Below, one piece after another: positions 11,401-23,300 of a stretch of DNA of 64,000 nt. Made by a program: the position numbers and the translations under genes. The notes under the pieces were generated by a model that saw only the letters and a program-made list of their open reading frames with translations, ran no database searches and was not told the DNA's origin. How positions within the stretch are numbered: position 1 is the stretch's first letter; each line of letters opens with the position of its first letter. The DNA lies in assembly GCA_026120035.1 (NCBI GenBank), contig JALRME010000004.1, positions 1,488,001 to 1,552,000 on the forward strand. The letters run 5' to 3'. The stretch is from Coleophoma eucalyptorum (Eukaryota > Ascomycota > Leotiomycetes > Helotiales > Dermateaceae).

Positions 11401-14400
11401 GGAAAATGTCTATCCTCTAGACGCTCCGTGCCGGGGGCACAGCATTGCTGCATGTTATAGGGCCAGACAAGGGCATTTGGCTTCTGGCAGCTGCTTCTTC
11501 GTGGAGGAGGTCTGGTGGAGAGGATTCCTCCGATACAGTGATTCAGCATGCCCTGCCATGGTCTTGCGTGGTGTGGTGCGACAGCAGATGCAAGCCTCTG
11601 GCGCTTGGAAGCACCCCCTCAATGGGCAAGAAGAGATGTCTCCTCAACGACCGACCCCTGGTGCCCATTGCAGTGTCATCTAGGTGCACTACCGCCGATA
11701 TGCTCGCATTTATTCGTCCAAACCAGCAGTGCTCGATCAAAGATGTTTGGCACCAACTGTGCCACCACAAGCCTATGGAAACGTGCACCCGAAGCCTGTA
11801 CCGACATGCACATACTGAGGTTCCACTAGGACCACTTGTTTCAGTACCGATATGGTGCAAGACATCCATGGACTTGCTTACTGAAGCACCTCCTGGCGGT
11901 TCGTCCTTCTCCAATAAGCACACTATCTATACTGTGCCTCTGATGGTCCCAGGGGCAACAATGCCTATATATCCCAAATTGACCTTTCTCTGGTTTAGTT
12001 CAGAATAGGAAAGGCGCATGGGAGTCTACCCTCAAGGCCTCGTTGCGGCACTGGCTTTTCTAGCTGTCGCCTGTCAACATGAACCGTCATTTCGTGGATC
12101 TTCATGGTCCCACCATTATTCATCAAGATCGTGGAGCGGGGAACTTGTTGGTTGTTTGACCGATGCCCACAGGTGTGCAGGTATTGGTTGATTTATACGA
12201 CGGCCGCACGCCTCCCCGGGTCGGCCAACTTGTTAACAATGCTCTATTATCGATGGTTGGCTCAGCCGTATTTGTTTCCACGGTGGCAGTTCATGCCGGC
12301 CCGTCCTTCCCATCTGCTCGTTTCCTAGTAAGTTAATTGAATGCCTGCTCGACGCTTGTCCTTTCTCAACCCGAGAATTTGTACGCGCAAGAGCAATTGA
12401 TATCTAACTCTCGTCATTGTTAATCGCCCCCAGCTCACGATATACCAAAAGAACTTGGTTACCCCATTGTTCTAAAGTGCTTATGGCTGTGCGGTAGCCA
12501 CACTGTCCTTGATAGCAACAGATCTCAGCTGCAGCCACTTTTTATCTCCGAGCAGCCATTACAAAAGTGACATTGGTGAAAGTGGGCTCATGTTGGACAT
12601 TTCTCCAACATTACAGGCGGTGGCTAGTCTTGACTTTGACCGCTTCAATCACACCACGAGTAGACTCTAAGTGGGAGAAGTATTTGGAAGCATAACAAGG
12701 GTTACTATCAATACCTAAGGCCTAGAAGCAAAAACAAGTGTCGTTGTGGGTTTTACTGTGCCTTTTGATGCATATTCTCCAACATATGGCATCTCTTTGA
12801 GCATACTTCCATGGTCTCCTGTGCAGCTGAACAACTATCAGTATGACATTTCATTACATTTAGCAGGCATTCTGGGGTGCCGTATACCGGCGCTTTTCAG
12901 CGGACTGATTATTTCCTGTTGGAGGAGATTATGTGAAAATGATGTGACCTAGATATTGTATTCAGGGAAACTCCAAACAAGCCGGGCACATTGATGTCGC
13001 AGCGTGGCACAATATTTTACCCCAAGCGGCTGGTGCTAAAGTATTGATGAGTTTTCATCAACGCCGTCAAGTCTCAAGTACTCCGCCACTACTATCATTA
13101 TACGCATTACCAAGGGTAAAATAACAGTTAATCACTTAGAAAGTCTTTCGTCCGAGACATACTGAGCCTGAGCAGGGTTCGGCAGCTTCTAAACCATGCC
13201 TCAATTCTTTTCCTTGTTACAGATTGTCATGCATGCCTTCATTTGTAGCCTGCCATTTTGCGAGAGCCGTTCTAAAGGCATGGGCAGTTAGTCACCCCAT
13301 GAATGTTACACCCGATCAGTAATTGTGTGTCAACAACAGTCTTCATGGTCCTCTTAGGGCACAGATTTCTGAGAACATCCTCTCTTATCACTTCTGTACC
13401 TGACGATCTTGTAGAGCAAGGTAGCATTGCATTCAGAACATCATTTCTGAAACCTACGAATCAAACCGCCCAAGTCTCCTCGTGGCACTGTCATGAACAA
13501 ATTGCTTGCGAGTCAGTTCTGTCTATGTGAGCTACTGTTCCCCACCAAAGTGACAATGCAAGACGATCTTCGTAATCAAGAAGCTTGTTACTTCTGGAGG
13601 AATTAAATGTCTGCCTTCGGGACCAGTCATCTGCACCTTCCATACTTGTATGGTCTGTCGAAGATCATGGACTTCGAGCTATAAGCACTTGATGGGGCTT
13701 CCTGGACAACATCGTTCGATCCACTAGGATATGGATCACCTAAGAGAGGCAAATTCTGGCAAAGAGCGGCGAGTTTTGCCAGACCGTGGATTCCACTTAG
13801 CAAGACTTAGTCAACCTACCTCAATCAGAATGCTTGCCGGGGCAAATCCAGGGGTGCTCTAAAATAATGCACTATTCCCTCACAGCACCATGCGCCATGC
13901 GGGCTAAATAATTAGCAATGAACTCCGATGCTGCCGGTACTGAGCTTTTGTTTAATGTTGAAGTCACTGATGCGTGGACCTCTTATCTCCCCGACGTTTA
14001 GCGGATTTTGCCATAGATGCCGGTCACATTCGCGGAATCCATCGGATACGAGGAAGCGGTGGCCTCTAGACACTGTACCATTATAGCCGTAAAGGATCTT
14101 TGCCTCTTACTTTACTTTTGAAGTTGCCTTTCCTTCCGACCTAAATCGAGAGGCATAGCCCCCATAATGAAGGCATGGTGGATTGAGAGGCTGAAGAGGC
14201 GTGGAAGCTGCTTAAGCGATACCTTCCCCTTTTCTTTCTCGCTTAGCTGCTATTGCTAAGGTCCATCGTATCTCGTATTATAGCGAATACCTATGGCCTG
14301 TTGCCTATTGACAAACCCTGGAACCGGTTCATATAATACCTCTTAGAATGATCATACATATTCCAAGGTGACTCAGTATGTGCCTCAATAAATTGACACT

Positions 14401-14730
14401 GAAATAGGTAAGACAATGTTAGTTCATCGCTTGCGGTGGAGCAGCCTCCCGTCTGGACAGCAACATCATAGGCCGTACGAGTTATAAGGTAAGCCTGGAT
14501 GCATTAGAGCAAATACATGGCTCTGGTTCAATGCGAATCAAATCTTCAGAAGTAAATGATCCTCTTGTTACGTTAAGGACAGGTCTAATAACTAGGCTCC
14601 ACACCGCAACTCGAAAAGTACCAAGTTAAGGATACAAGATAAGGAAGACAAAAGTCCCACAGAATATGCAACGTAACAGGATTAAGACAAGGCCATAGAC
14701 AAAGCTCACTGTGGCTCAGCCATCCATCCC
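11401..14730. other. Unassigned 3.3-kb stretch, possibly a decayed element or non-coding transcript
   Basis: This part differs in texture from the DNA to its left: it has few simple repeats and more even base composition, yet no sustained coding frame. The only longer ORF is 187 codons at 11445-12008 on the plus strand; I recognise no domain in it. A perfect 9-bp inverted repeat with an 11-base loop lies at 13755-13783. The right end should contain the 3' UTR of the minus-strand GST gene that ends at 14731. Candidates are a degraded mobile element, a non-coding RNA or plain intergenic DNA; I cannot decide among them. Confidence 0.4.
13755..13783. repeat. Short inverted repeat (9-bp stem, 11-base loop)
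   Basis: TCTGGCAAA at 13755-13763 is matched by its exact reverse complement TTTGCCAGA at 13775-13783. It could form a hairpin in RNA or DNA. It lies in DNA with no visible gene; its role is unknown. Confidence 0.6.
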
Positions 14731-15757
14731 TCACAAGACCGACTTCCATGCACCCGTCCTTGGTCTCTCCAGACCCAAAAAGTCCACCACACAACCCAGA
14801 TGATCCACGCCCCAGAATCCCTCTTTCTCCCCCTTCGAATTCTCACACACAAACCACGGCAGTCCAAACGCACCCTCCTTGAACGCTAGATCCGTATTCT
14901 CCAACAGCAACTTCTTACCCTCCTTTCCCGCGCACTCCAGCACCTTCCCAACCATCTCCTCATCCCCATCCACAACCTCTCGCAGCACCTCCGCCAGCAC
15001 CTCCTTCTCGATCGTGTTGCGCCCTTGCACCCAGTACGCCGCGAAGAAGGCATCTAGCCCGCGAATGAGCACCTCTTGCGCTCGCGATGGGTGCAGCAGT
15101 GTCAGCGCACACAGGCTCCGCATGATGGACAATGTCAGCGGCGGGAAGCCCGCTGGCGTCTCTGCGATGATGGGGATCTGGAATTGCTCTGCCCAGCGTA
15201 GACGCTCTGCAGCTATCCACTTGTCCTTGTCTATACCGCGAGGGAAAGGAGAAGACAAGCGTCAGTCAAGTGTTCATCAAGTATTCGTCAAATGCCAGTC
15301 AACTCAAGTCAAGTCCAGTGTGTTTCTTTACTTCCTTCTTTACTTCTTTCCTTCCTTCCTCCTTTCTCTCTTTCCATTTCCATTTGCTTGATTCAAAAGA
15401 TACTACGCCGCAATGGCAAGAACAACAGTAGCAACAACGAGCGACGATGACGCCGACGGTGACGAAAGACGACGATGATGATGATAAAGGAAACACACTC
15501 ACTTTTGATTTCTATCGGAGGGGTGTTCCCGGCGATCTTCATAATCCCGCCCAGAAACACAGGGATACAGGTGATGTCGCAATTGGAGAAGATGGCATCA
15601 TGCTGTAGCGGAAGAGAAAAGGGCGAGAGGTTAGTAAATTAAACTCAAAATCCTCTCGTGTTTGGGGGGGGGGGAGACATACTCGCAGGATATAGTACGC
15701 CTCGTATGCAAATGGAGAGACAGTGTCTACATATAAAGTAATCTTCGGTTTTCCCAT
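14731..15757 (-). CDS. Kappa-class glutathione S-transferase (DsbA/HCCA-isomerase fold)
   Basis: A 224-residue protein of the GST-kappa/2-hydroxychromene-2-carboxylate isomerase family (thioredoxin-like fold with an inserted helical domain), which uses glutathione for conjugation or isomerisation, often in mitochondria or peroxisomes. Exons on the minus strand are 15757-15683, 15602-15503 and 15230-14731. The N-terminus gives beta1 and the Ser-containing active-site loop (DTVSPFAYEAYYIL). After the first splice come DAIFSNCDITCIPVFLGG and the family-typical NTPPIEIKNKDKW, whose Asn codon is split by intron 2. The family-typical AETPAGFPPLTLSIMR follows. The length matches the family. Intron 1 carries an 11-base G run on the plus strand (15664-15674) a few bases from its donor. 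Its substrate is unknown. It is transcribed in the same direction as the lipase gene to its right. Confidence 0.88.
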
Positions 15758-16215
15758 GGTTGCGTTTGTGTGTTACCTTGAATTGGATTTGTGATCAAGA
15801 TGTGTGTCGTGGCTGACGTGACATTCATCAGTGAATCTCAAGGAGGGCGGGGTACGGGAATGCACGCCAAGATCCGACCGAGGTTATGGGGATTCTGAAC
15901 TTTGTCGATTACAGCGCCAAGATATGAATGAATTATCTCCAATAGTTCTAGGTCTCAGGTATTTATCACCAAGAATTTAGATTTCACAATCATGGAAAAC
16001 ATCAAGGATCTAGAGGAATACTGTTGAACTAGGTGCATGCTTCCTTGTTCTAAGAGGGTATCATAGGTATTACGTGCGTTCAGTCTATCAATGCTTCCAA
16101 CACCTCAAAATGCCGCTTCAACAATACAACCGACAGAAGACTATCGTTCTCTTCTAGTTCTAATTTCATCTCCTATAATCTTTCTTATGAGGTACAACTC
16201 GATCTTGAGCCCAGC
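15758..16215. other. Intergenic, GST promoter and lipase 3' region
   Basis: A 458-bp gap between two minus-strand genes. It should hold the promoter of the GST-kappa gene and the 3' UTR of the DDHD gene. No further gene or repeat is seen. Confidence 0.6.
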
Positions 16216-19200
16216 TCATTTCCTCTTGCGGTGACCAATCTTTACAGCTCGGAGGTTTGGGAGCGTGTTACTCTTGCCTGGCTCTCTGCCAACCTCTGTT
16301 ACAAGCATTCTCAAAAAGTCAGGACTTCCCCAGTAGCTGCTGTGGGCCCCTAACATGTTGAGGTATTGTATCTCAAGTGGACCGCCACCAGAACTCAAGA
16401 ACCAATCCACTTGACCATTATCGTTTAACAGGTAGAACTTCTTCTCGGCGATCTCTTCACGTGTGAAATCATGGACCTCCATCTCTAGCTGTGATGGAAG
16501 GCGCTGAAAAGGAGGTGGATTGCTCAATTGACCGACGGCCAACTCAGCTGGTGCAGTAACTCCAGGTGTGATCGATTTGATTGCATTGCCAATAGCTTCG
16601 AAGAAACCAGTAGTAGCGCTTGGAACCTGCGCATTCTTGAGACTGGCTGCATAGAGTGGGTCAACAGTTGCATTAACTCGATAAGCAATAGGATCATTGT
16701 AATGCATAACATTGTAGATGTTGTCAACTGCAAGAGAGCCAAAGGTTCCTGTTAGTCCAGTCACTGAGTCATTGTGGATATCGTCAAAGTCCGCGCCTGG
16801 CTTCTCTCTCCCCCTTCTTGGTGTAAGTTTTCCTTTTTCAAGTAGAAGAAAAAACCCAGCTGGACTACCGACAAAGAACAGATTACTGGTATCGAAGTCG
16901 AAATGCTTCGTGTTGATTTTCTTTCCAGAATTCAATTTAGGAGCATACGTGGGCTGCTTGCTCAAGACATCAAGAGCCATAACACTGCCAAGGGAATGAG
17001 CAATGAGATGGACACGGCCAGCCTCGTGAAACCCGGGATTGTTCTTGCTCCACAATGTGTAGACTCGATTGGCTTCTGTGACAAGTGCCTCGATCATTTT
17101 GGGCTTATGATGCGACATATAGAAGGGGATGTCTAACATTACATCCGAGATGAGACTGCGCACTGCAGGTATGGTATCTGGTGTAATGTCGTTCAAAGTG
17201 AAGGCCTCGGGATCGACAGAATCTTTATCTTTATCAGTCCCCTTCCTTGGGCCGCCTTCTTCAAAAGATAGATTCGATCGCCAATTCACAGGTAGAACCA
17301 TTACTCCACCAAGATCCTTTCGAAGGACAGGCTGTATTGCTTCACTACCAAGTTCCACGTTGACGGATCGCCGGAAAGCATTAATTGCATGAGTAAAGTG
17401 AAAACTCTCCACCCTCTCAGAGAGCTTTTGACCGATCCCGTGTATGACGAGTACAAGATCTGTAACTTTAGGACGATCTTCATGAGACCGACAAGCAGCG
17501 CATGTTGTATCCTTGTTGGCTGCTGCATTGCTCGCGACAGGTGCATTTTCCTCAGCCTTTGCAGCAGCTGCACCCTTCTTTGACGGATGCAATTTGTCCC
17601 AAATTTTCCAGTTAAATCCCCTTACAACATGAATGCCAACAGTATGGCCTCGCATGATCTTAGTGATAGGCTTTCGGCCGTAGTAAGCGGATGGAACTAT
17701 ACTTGGTTTAAGGATGAAGGCATCCTCGCCATTCTTGAAGATCACCTGCGCGTGAAGATAACGTTTCACAACGGTAGCTGTATCGCTTGCCTTTTCATTG
17801 TCCAGGGATCCAGTGGCTGCAGCCTCACCATTGAAACACCTTGCTGCACAATATGGATCGGTCGAAAGTAAGGATTCGGAAGTACCTTTCTTGATGTCTT
17901 GATTGTCAGGCATTTGAGACTGCTCGTTAACGTCCACTTCCTTGGGCCACAACCGATGCACAACTTTCTCTTCACCAGCTGCTCCAACTTCCAGAGCGCT
18001 GCTTAATTCATCCTTCCAGGTCTGAGACCACGGCCGAAGCTCTCGGTAACCAATCTCAAGCTGGTTAGCAACTGCTGGTTCGACTGGGTACATCGAATCT
18101 TTATAGAACCAAGTTCCTCGGGTGACTGCTGCTTGATCGTGCACAGGCGACCAGTATATAGGCTTTAATTGCAAGCTTGGTAATTTGACAAGATGAAGTC
18201 TCGATATTCCGACGGGGACCTCGATATCATCCTTTTCTTTGAAATTCTTATGAGCCCTGCAGCCAGGAACCTCTACCGTCTCCTCCGAAGGCTCAGTAAC
18301 ATGTTCATCAGTGTTGGTTTTAAACTTGTTATTTCCATCCTCATTATTTGGTTCAACACCCTCTGGCAAGGCGGATTGAACAAGAGGACTGGTTCGCCTT
18401 GAGGGCACTCTTGCGAAAGGAGACCCAGTAATTCCAGCTGGCCCACTTGGAAGCGATCTTGAAGGACCAGCATCAGTAAGCTCTCGAGATTGCAAGGCCT
18501 GATCATGTAATGCATGCCGCTCGAATTCCTTGTGTCCTTTGGAATGCGCATGATGATGGTGCTTCTCGTGTTCTTTGTGGCCTTTATGGCTTTGGTGTTT
18601 TTCTATTTCTCTGTGCTCTTTACTAGCATTCAGACTCGGTACAGGTCCTGAGGACGATGTTGGCTTGCTATCGCTCGCTCCATCTTGCTGATCATTCGAA
18701 GTAGTAGGTTGCTTAGAAGATATACAGCATGCTTGACCATCGGCATCCGCATTCTCAATGCAACAGTTACAAAGTTGAGGATTTGCACCGTGGTCCTTAT
18801 CTGTGCAGGAAAATTGTTTGGAGTTCTTTTCCGGAGTTTCAGAACCATTCTCTTTTGCAATTTTGACTGCTTCTTTGGCTGATTCCACTACACCTTCACC
18901 ATCATCCTTAGCGTTCTTGTGTTTCTTGTAGGATGATTCTGTTTTGAATGAGTTCTCCAAGGCCTTGCCGAGATTCTCCATATCTGGGATGGCTTCTTCT
19001 TCCAGTGTTGAGGCTTGAAGCGGAGATTCTGGTACCGTGGACATTGCATCATCCTCATGCGCCAGCCTTTTGTCAGATTTAGCTGCAAGTCTCTTCAGTA
19101 TCGATGCCCGCCTCTCAGTGTCATCCTTGGTCGCCCACATCGGCGGCTTTCCCTTAAAGTGATGCTTACGATCCTTCTCAGAGGCAAGGCTAAGCCACGC

Positions 19201-19434
19201 CTCTTCCAAAGCGTTATTGTCATATGCGGAGAATGGTCGTGGAGGGTGCTTAGTCGTGTCGGAGCCAGCAGGACTCGGAGCAGCGGACAAGGGGTCATCG
19301 ATAGGCAGTGGAGAGGTATAAAAGAACTGTGATTTCAGATCTGGGATATCGTCATCGCCTCCCCTGGACCGAGATTTGAAGACGGATTGAGCAAGCAGAC
19401 ACGTAGGCCCATACGTGTGTGAGGAAGAAGGCAT
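16216..19434 (-). CDS. DDHD-domain phospholipase (PA-PLA1-like)
   Basis: A single-exon gene for 1072 residues in the intracellular phosphatidic-acid-preferring phospholipase A1 family (the family of mammalian DDHD1/DDHD2 and of an uncharacterised yeast relative). The lipase nucleophile elbow AHSLGS puts the catalytic Ser near residue 814, after a VLVIHGIGQK strand. The DDHD domain runs from about 850 to 1040: NLFFVGSPAGFF, MHYNDPIAYR (His 911, Asp 914) and GAHSSYWGSPDFL. The middle region (about 440-520, KPIYWSPVHDQ...) resembles the substrate-side domain upstream of the lipase in fungal homologues. Residues 1-430 are mostly disordered and include a striking Lys/His-rich stretch around 285-315, read on the minus strand from plus positions about 18495-18600. 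The C-terminus is basic (GHRKRK). The start is the first in-frame ATG of the long ORF. It probably acts at ER/Golgi membranes in lipid turnover; this is inferred from the family. Confidence 0.9.
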   Translation of the reverse strand: MPSSSHTYGPTCLLAQSVFKSRSRGGDDDIPDLKSQFFYTSPLPIDDPLSAAPSPAGSDTTKHPPRPFSAYDNNALEEAWLSLASEKDRKHHFKGKPPMWATKDDTERRASILKRLAAKSDKRLAHEDDAMSTVPESPLQASTLEEEAIPDMENLGKALENSFKTESSYKKHKNAKDDGEGVVESAKEAVKIAKENGSETPEKNSKQFSCTDKDHGANPQLCNCCIENADADGQACCISSKQPTTSNDQQDGASDSKPTSSSGPVPSLNASKEHREIEKHQSHKGHKEHEKHHHHAHSKGHKEFERHALHDQALQSRELTDAGPSRSLPSGPAGITGSPFARVPSRRTSPLVQSALPEGVEPNNEDGNNKFKTNTDEHVTEPSEETVEVPGCRAHKNFKEKDDIEVPVGISRLHLVKLPSLQLKPIYWSPVHDQAAVTRGTWFYKDSMYPVEPAVANQLEIGYRELRPWSQTWKDELSSALEVGAAGEEKVVHRLWPKEVDVNEQSQMPDNQDIKKGTSESLLSTDPYCAARCFNGEAAATGSLDNEKASDTATVVKRYLHAQVIFKNGEDAFILKPSIVPSAYYGRKPITKIMRGHTVGIHVVRGFNWKIWDKLHPSKKGAAAAKAEENAPVASNAAANKDTTCAACRSHEDRPKVTDLVLVIHGIGQKLSERVESFHFTHAINAFRRSVNVELGSEAIQPVLRKDLGGVMVLPVNWRSNLSFEEGGPRKGTDKDKDSVDPEAFTLNDITPDTIPAVRSLISDVMLDIPFYMSHHKPKMIEALVTEANRVYTLWSKNNPGFHEAGRVHLIAHSLGSVMALDVLSKQPTYAPKLNSGKKINTKHFDFDTSNLFFVGSPAGFFLLLEKGKLTPRRGREKPGADFDDIHNDSVTGLTGTFGSLAVDNIYNVMHYNDPIAYRVNATVDPLYAASLKNAQVPSATTGFFEAIGNAIKSITPGVTAPAELAVGQLSNPPPFQRLPSQLEMEVHDFTREEIAEKKFYLLNDNGQVDWFLSSGGGPLEIQYLNMLGAHSSYWGSPDFLRMLVTEVGREPGKSNTLPNLRAVKIGHRKRK

Positions 19435-20324
19435 TATTTACTGCGTTCGTCAGTATACTGGTCGTTGTATCTATCCTGCGAGCTAAGCTGCGTACCTAAG
19501 GGCGAATTGAAGGAGAAGAAATTAATTTAAGAAGGTCCAACCTGACCGGCAGAGCTGGATACTTTCCAGAAGAGCGCAATGACGGGACAGGTCGGGTGAA
19601 TCGCAAAAGGGACTATGAATTACAAACGATGTAAGGGCTATGATGAGGGTCGGGTCGTCTGTGTTATGTCAAGTGGAAGACCCCAGACACAAATCGCAGC
19701 CGCTGTTTACCAGGCAGGCAGGCAGTTGCCCGTTGAAGATCGTGTTCGCTGTCATTGAGGCAACGGCGATGGTTAGTTGTGGTGACGTATTATGAGGTGT
19801 GGCTGCTGATGCTGCTGATAGATTTGATCACATGGAAATACTTGCGCCACAGTGGCTTGTGACCAAGACCTATTGAAAGTAGGTCATGAAGCACTCTACA
19901 TGGATTGATCGAAAAAATTTCATTGATCTATCTACTCTAACATTGAGCCTATTACTGACAATCCTCAATCCATAATAATTCATAACTTGAGAGAAGAGAA
20001 GCCCTCCTACTCATCTGAAATAGAGAACTATGGAAACTCCAGGGACCCCAGCACCACGAAACAGAAAACACTCCAACAATCAACCATAATTTGAGATAGA
20101 ATGAGGTGTACAACGAACATTAAGAAACACTCAATTCAGAAAGACACAAACATAGGCGGAGATAACAACGCAAATTCTTGATTTCTGAGCGCGAAAATCT
20201 CAATAACTGTCTACGTTGCCAGCAAAAGAAACTTTAGTAGGTGACTCCTAGATAAAGCCGAATAATAAAGACAACGCAGTCTTCTTATGTTCTTTATTTC
20301 AGTTCGTGATGAGGTAGACTAGTA
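19435..20324. other. Intergenic, lipase promoter region
   Basis: An 890-bp gap between two minus-strand genes. It should contain the promoter of the DDHD gene (left side) and the 3' UTR of the next gene. A few short AT-rich stretches are seen but no gene or structured repeat. Confidence 0.55.
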
Positions 20325-23300
20325 CTATCCGAAGAGCGTTCTTGGTTGTTGGCTCTTGGAGTCCATACGCTCGTGCTCGGTAGACTTGTTTTGGCGAGCT
20401 GCATGTATGGTGCCTTTTACGCCGGTACTGATCTGCTGAAGCCTAAGCATGAACGGCTCCCCAGCTCCAAGTAGGTCTAGAATATTCTCGATGTCAAATA
20501 ACAACTTCAAAATTATTGAATCGGTGTCGCAAAAGGTCCGAATTGCCATTTGATTTGCTACTTGCTTCCAGTTGTAGAGCATCGAATTGATACGAATCTC
20601 GTTTCCGGCTTCAGGACCATGGAAACGGAGGCTATTCTGATTCATAGCAACGAGATTTCGTTGTGTGATCTGGTCATACATGAATTCGGTGACCATGGGC
20701 CGGCCCTTGCTCTTCCACGAATCAATTGTCTTTCTGATCGTGTCAATTCCGATTCTTGCTTGGCTAAATTCGTTCATGAGAAAGATGTTCGCGGTGTGTA
20801 CCATCATGAGCTCTAGTTCAGTGTAGATTCTAGCTTGCTCAAATGGAGAGACTGAACGCGCAATGGAAGGCTGCTTTTGGCGGCGTGTATCTTTGTCTGG
20901 AGAGTTTCGGAACTTGGGCGTGAGATCAGCTTTCTCGGCCTATAGGATTGTTAATCAGAGTTTCAAATTATTATAAATATGCTTCTTACCATTTCTCCAA
21001 ATTTATTTCTGAGCTTGCCCATCATTGTTGGCTTCTTGGGTTTCTTCAACTTAGGAGGTGGTGGGAATTGCGCTTCTTGATTGATGATTGGCGTGTTGGA
21101 TAGCCAACCGTTTTCTCCGAACATCTTCTTCATAGGAGAGCGTGCCCGCTGAGGACGGCTAGATAATGAACTCAAGCCTTCATCTGACCGTGGTGTCCTG
21201 TCTTCAAGGGCTTGAGTCTCAGACAAGTCTGCGGAACCTTTGACCGGGGATCTACCTTGGTAGCGACTGCCATTAGATGGTCTTGACTGAGTATCCGTGG
21301 AATCAGTTGCGCGATCATAATAGGAAGATCCTGAGTAGGAGTCGCGAAGGCTTTCCTGTCGAAGTTGACGGGTAGGGGATCGAGACGATGTTCGAGGAGG
21401 GTATCTGGCAGAGGGTTCATATGCAGTGCCATGTGGGCCATCGCTCGTATCGAGGCCATGTCGGGTATGGTATGCAAGTTCTGGATGGTCTACATTGGTT
21501 CGACTTCGAGAGTGATGAGTAAATTTTAAATTCTCCTTGTCAGTACGACGACTCCGGGGCTGGGATAACTCATCTTGAGCATAGTACCGTGGATCTTGGT
21601 TGTGAGTGGCTTGGTAGCGAGTGTAGTGCTGCACCTTTCGTCCCGTTGGCGATATAACAGGTGACGATTCGCTTCTTGGAATTGTGTCCTCTCTTGATCT
21701 GGGCATCATGCCAATTGGCGATGGGGTAGCCTTGCTTGCTGTGGGCATTGCATTTCCATGGCCACGAGAGTGGTTCGTTCTGGATGGTGACACTGGGTTG
21801 GCAAGGTGCCTACACTCCTGCTCCCTCATAAAGTCGCGAAATCTGCCCAAGTAGCCTTCGTCGTCAAGGCTGTCTAGCAGTGGGCTTCGCTCAAACTCAT
21901 ATGGATTTCTGGATGGTTCGGGGGATCGATGTCTTGCAGCACTTAAACAGTCAGCACCAGGAATTTTGCGAAAACAATCATTGACATACACTGTAAGAAG
22001 CTCGATATCAATATCCGAGCCTTCATTTGTGCCCTCGATATTGACAGGAGCCAGAGCTACAAAGTCTCCCATGATACCTGATGTTGCGTCTGGGATCAGT
22101 ATTTCACGCTTGCTTCCTGAAAGTGAAGATGGATAAGTCCTGCTTTCGGTAATAGAAAGGCTATGTGGGGTATTGTGTTGAGCAGATTGAAACGAACATT
22201 CGGCGTTGTAGATAGTTGATGGAAGTAGTTGGTCATCAGTCGCGTTTTCAGTGTGTAGGTTGGCTTTTTGGTGGCAGTTATTTGCGGCGCGTAATCTTTT
22301 TCCAGATTGTTTATGTATATTCAAGGGCTTTGGAGTGGCTGAGCGATGCAGCAGGCCGTGACGTGGATCCATAAAGGAAAGCGGTATGTAGAAGCATAGA
22401 GAGGTGAACTCGTTGAAATGTCTCCTGTAAAATTTGCGAGGGTGAGTGGCAGATTTGGTTATGTTTTGAGAATTAATAGAAACCTTGGATAAGCCAACCT
22501 CATCGCCGGTACCATCGAATCCGTGGGACCTAAGACCTGATCTTTTCCCCCTCAATATTCCTTGTGCACCAAAATTACCACCAGATAGGTTCTCGGCAAA
22601 CATGTAGGACTTTAACGTCTCACCAATATCTCTTTCACAACTCTTTAGATGGATTTCGGAAAGCTCGTGTAAATGAGATCGTGCCAGAGTTTCAGAACAT
22701 GGGATTCTTCGTGGAGATGGGGTAGGTGTCTTGGGCGTCTTTAGTGAAGTTAGGTATATGTGGCTGTTTTTCTCGTCTCTGGAGTCTTGCTGTACAATGA
22801 ACGTGGCTGGCAGAAGTTGTTTAGAGAGGAGGCTTTCAGAAATCTCTTCTTTTACAGCCGTGAAATCATCACAAAGAGAACTGGGCTTGATACCGCAGCT
22901 ATTCAATGGTTTAGTCGTCACTGGAAGGCCCACCTTGTCGTTTTCTATTAGGTCCTTTCGATAGTAGGGAAGTCGTTTCTTCCTGGGACTTGAGATTGTT
23001 TTTCTGCGCTGGAACACTCCGAAAAAGCGGGAATCACGGAATCTGGAACGATCTACCTGTGGCTCAATTAGCTGGGATTTTCCAGATACAGTTATGATTT
23101 GTTTTCGTCGGTGTTCTTGACGTTCAACACTACTGCTGTTCTTTAAGCTCACTGGAACAATCTTCGAGCCTGCTGAGCTAGCAAGTTCCGTCTGTTCTTT
23201 CTTCGCTGAAGTTAAATTGCCAAAGATCCCTCTTTTCTCCGCAAACATAGCAGTGTTGTCAGCTATCGCTGGTAGAGCAATGGTAGAGGGGGGATTATCT

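Noticed and set aside
10858..11683. Overlapping ORFs of 173, 134 and 234 codons on both strands
   Set aside because: They overlap one another in antisense, have no recognisable domain and no codon bias like that of the real genes.
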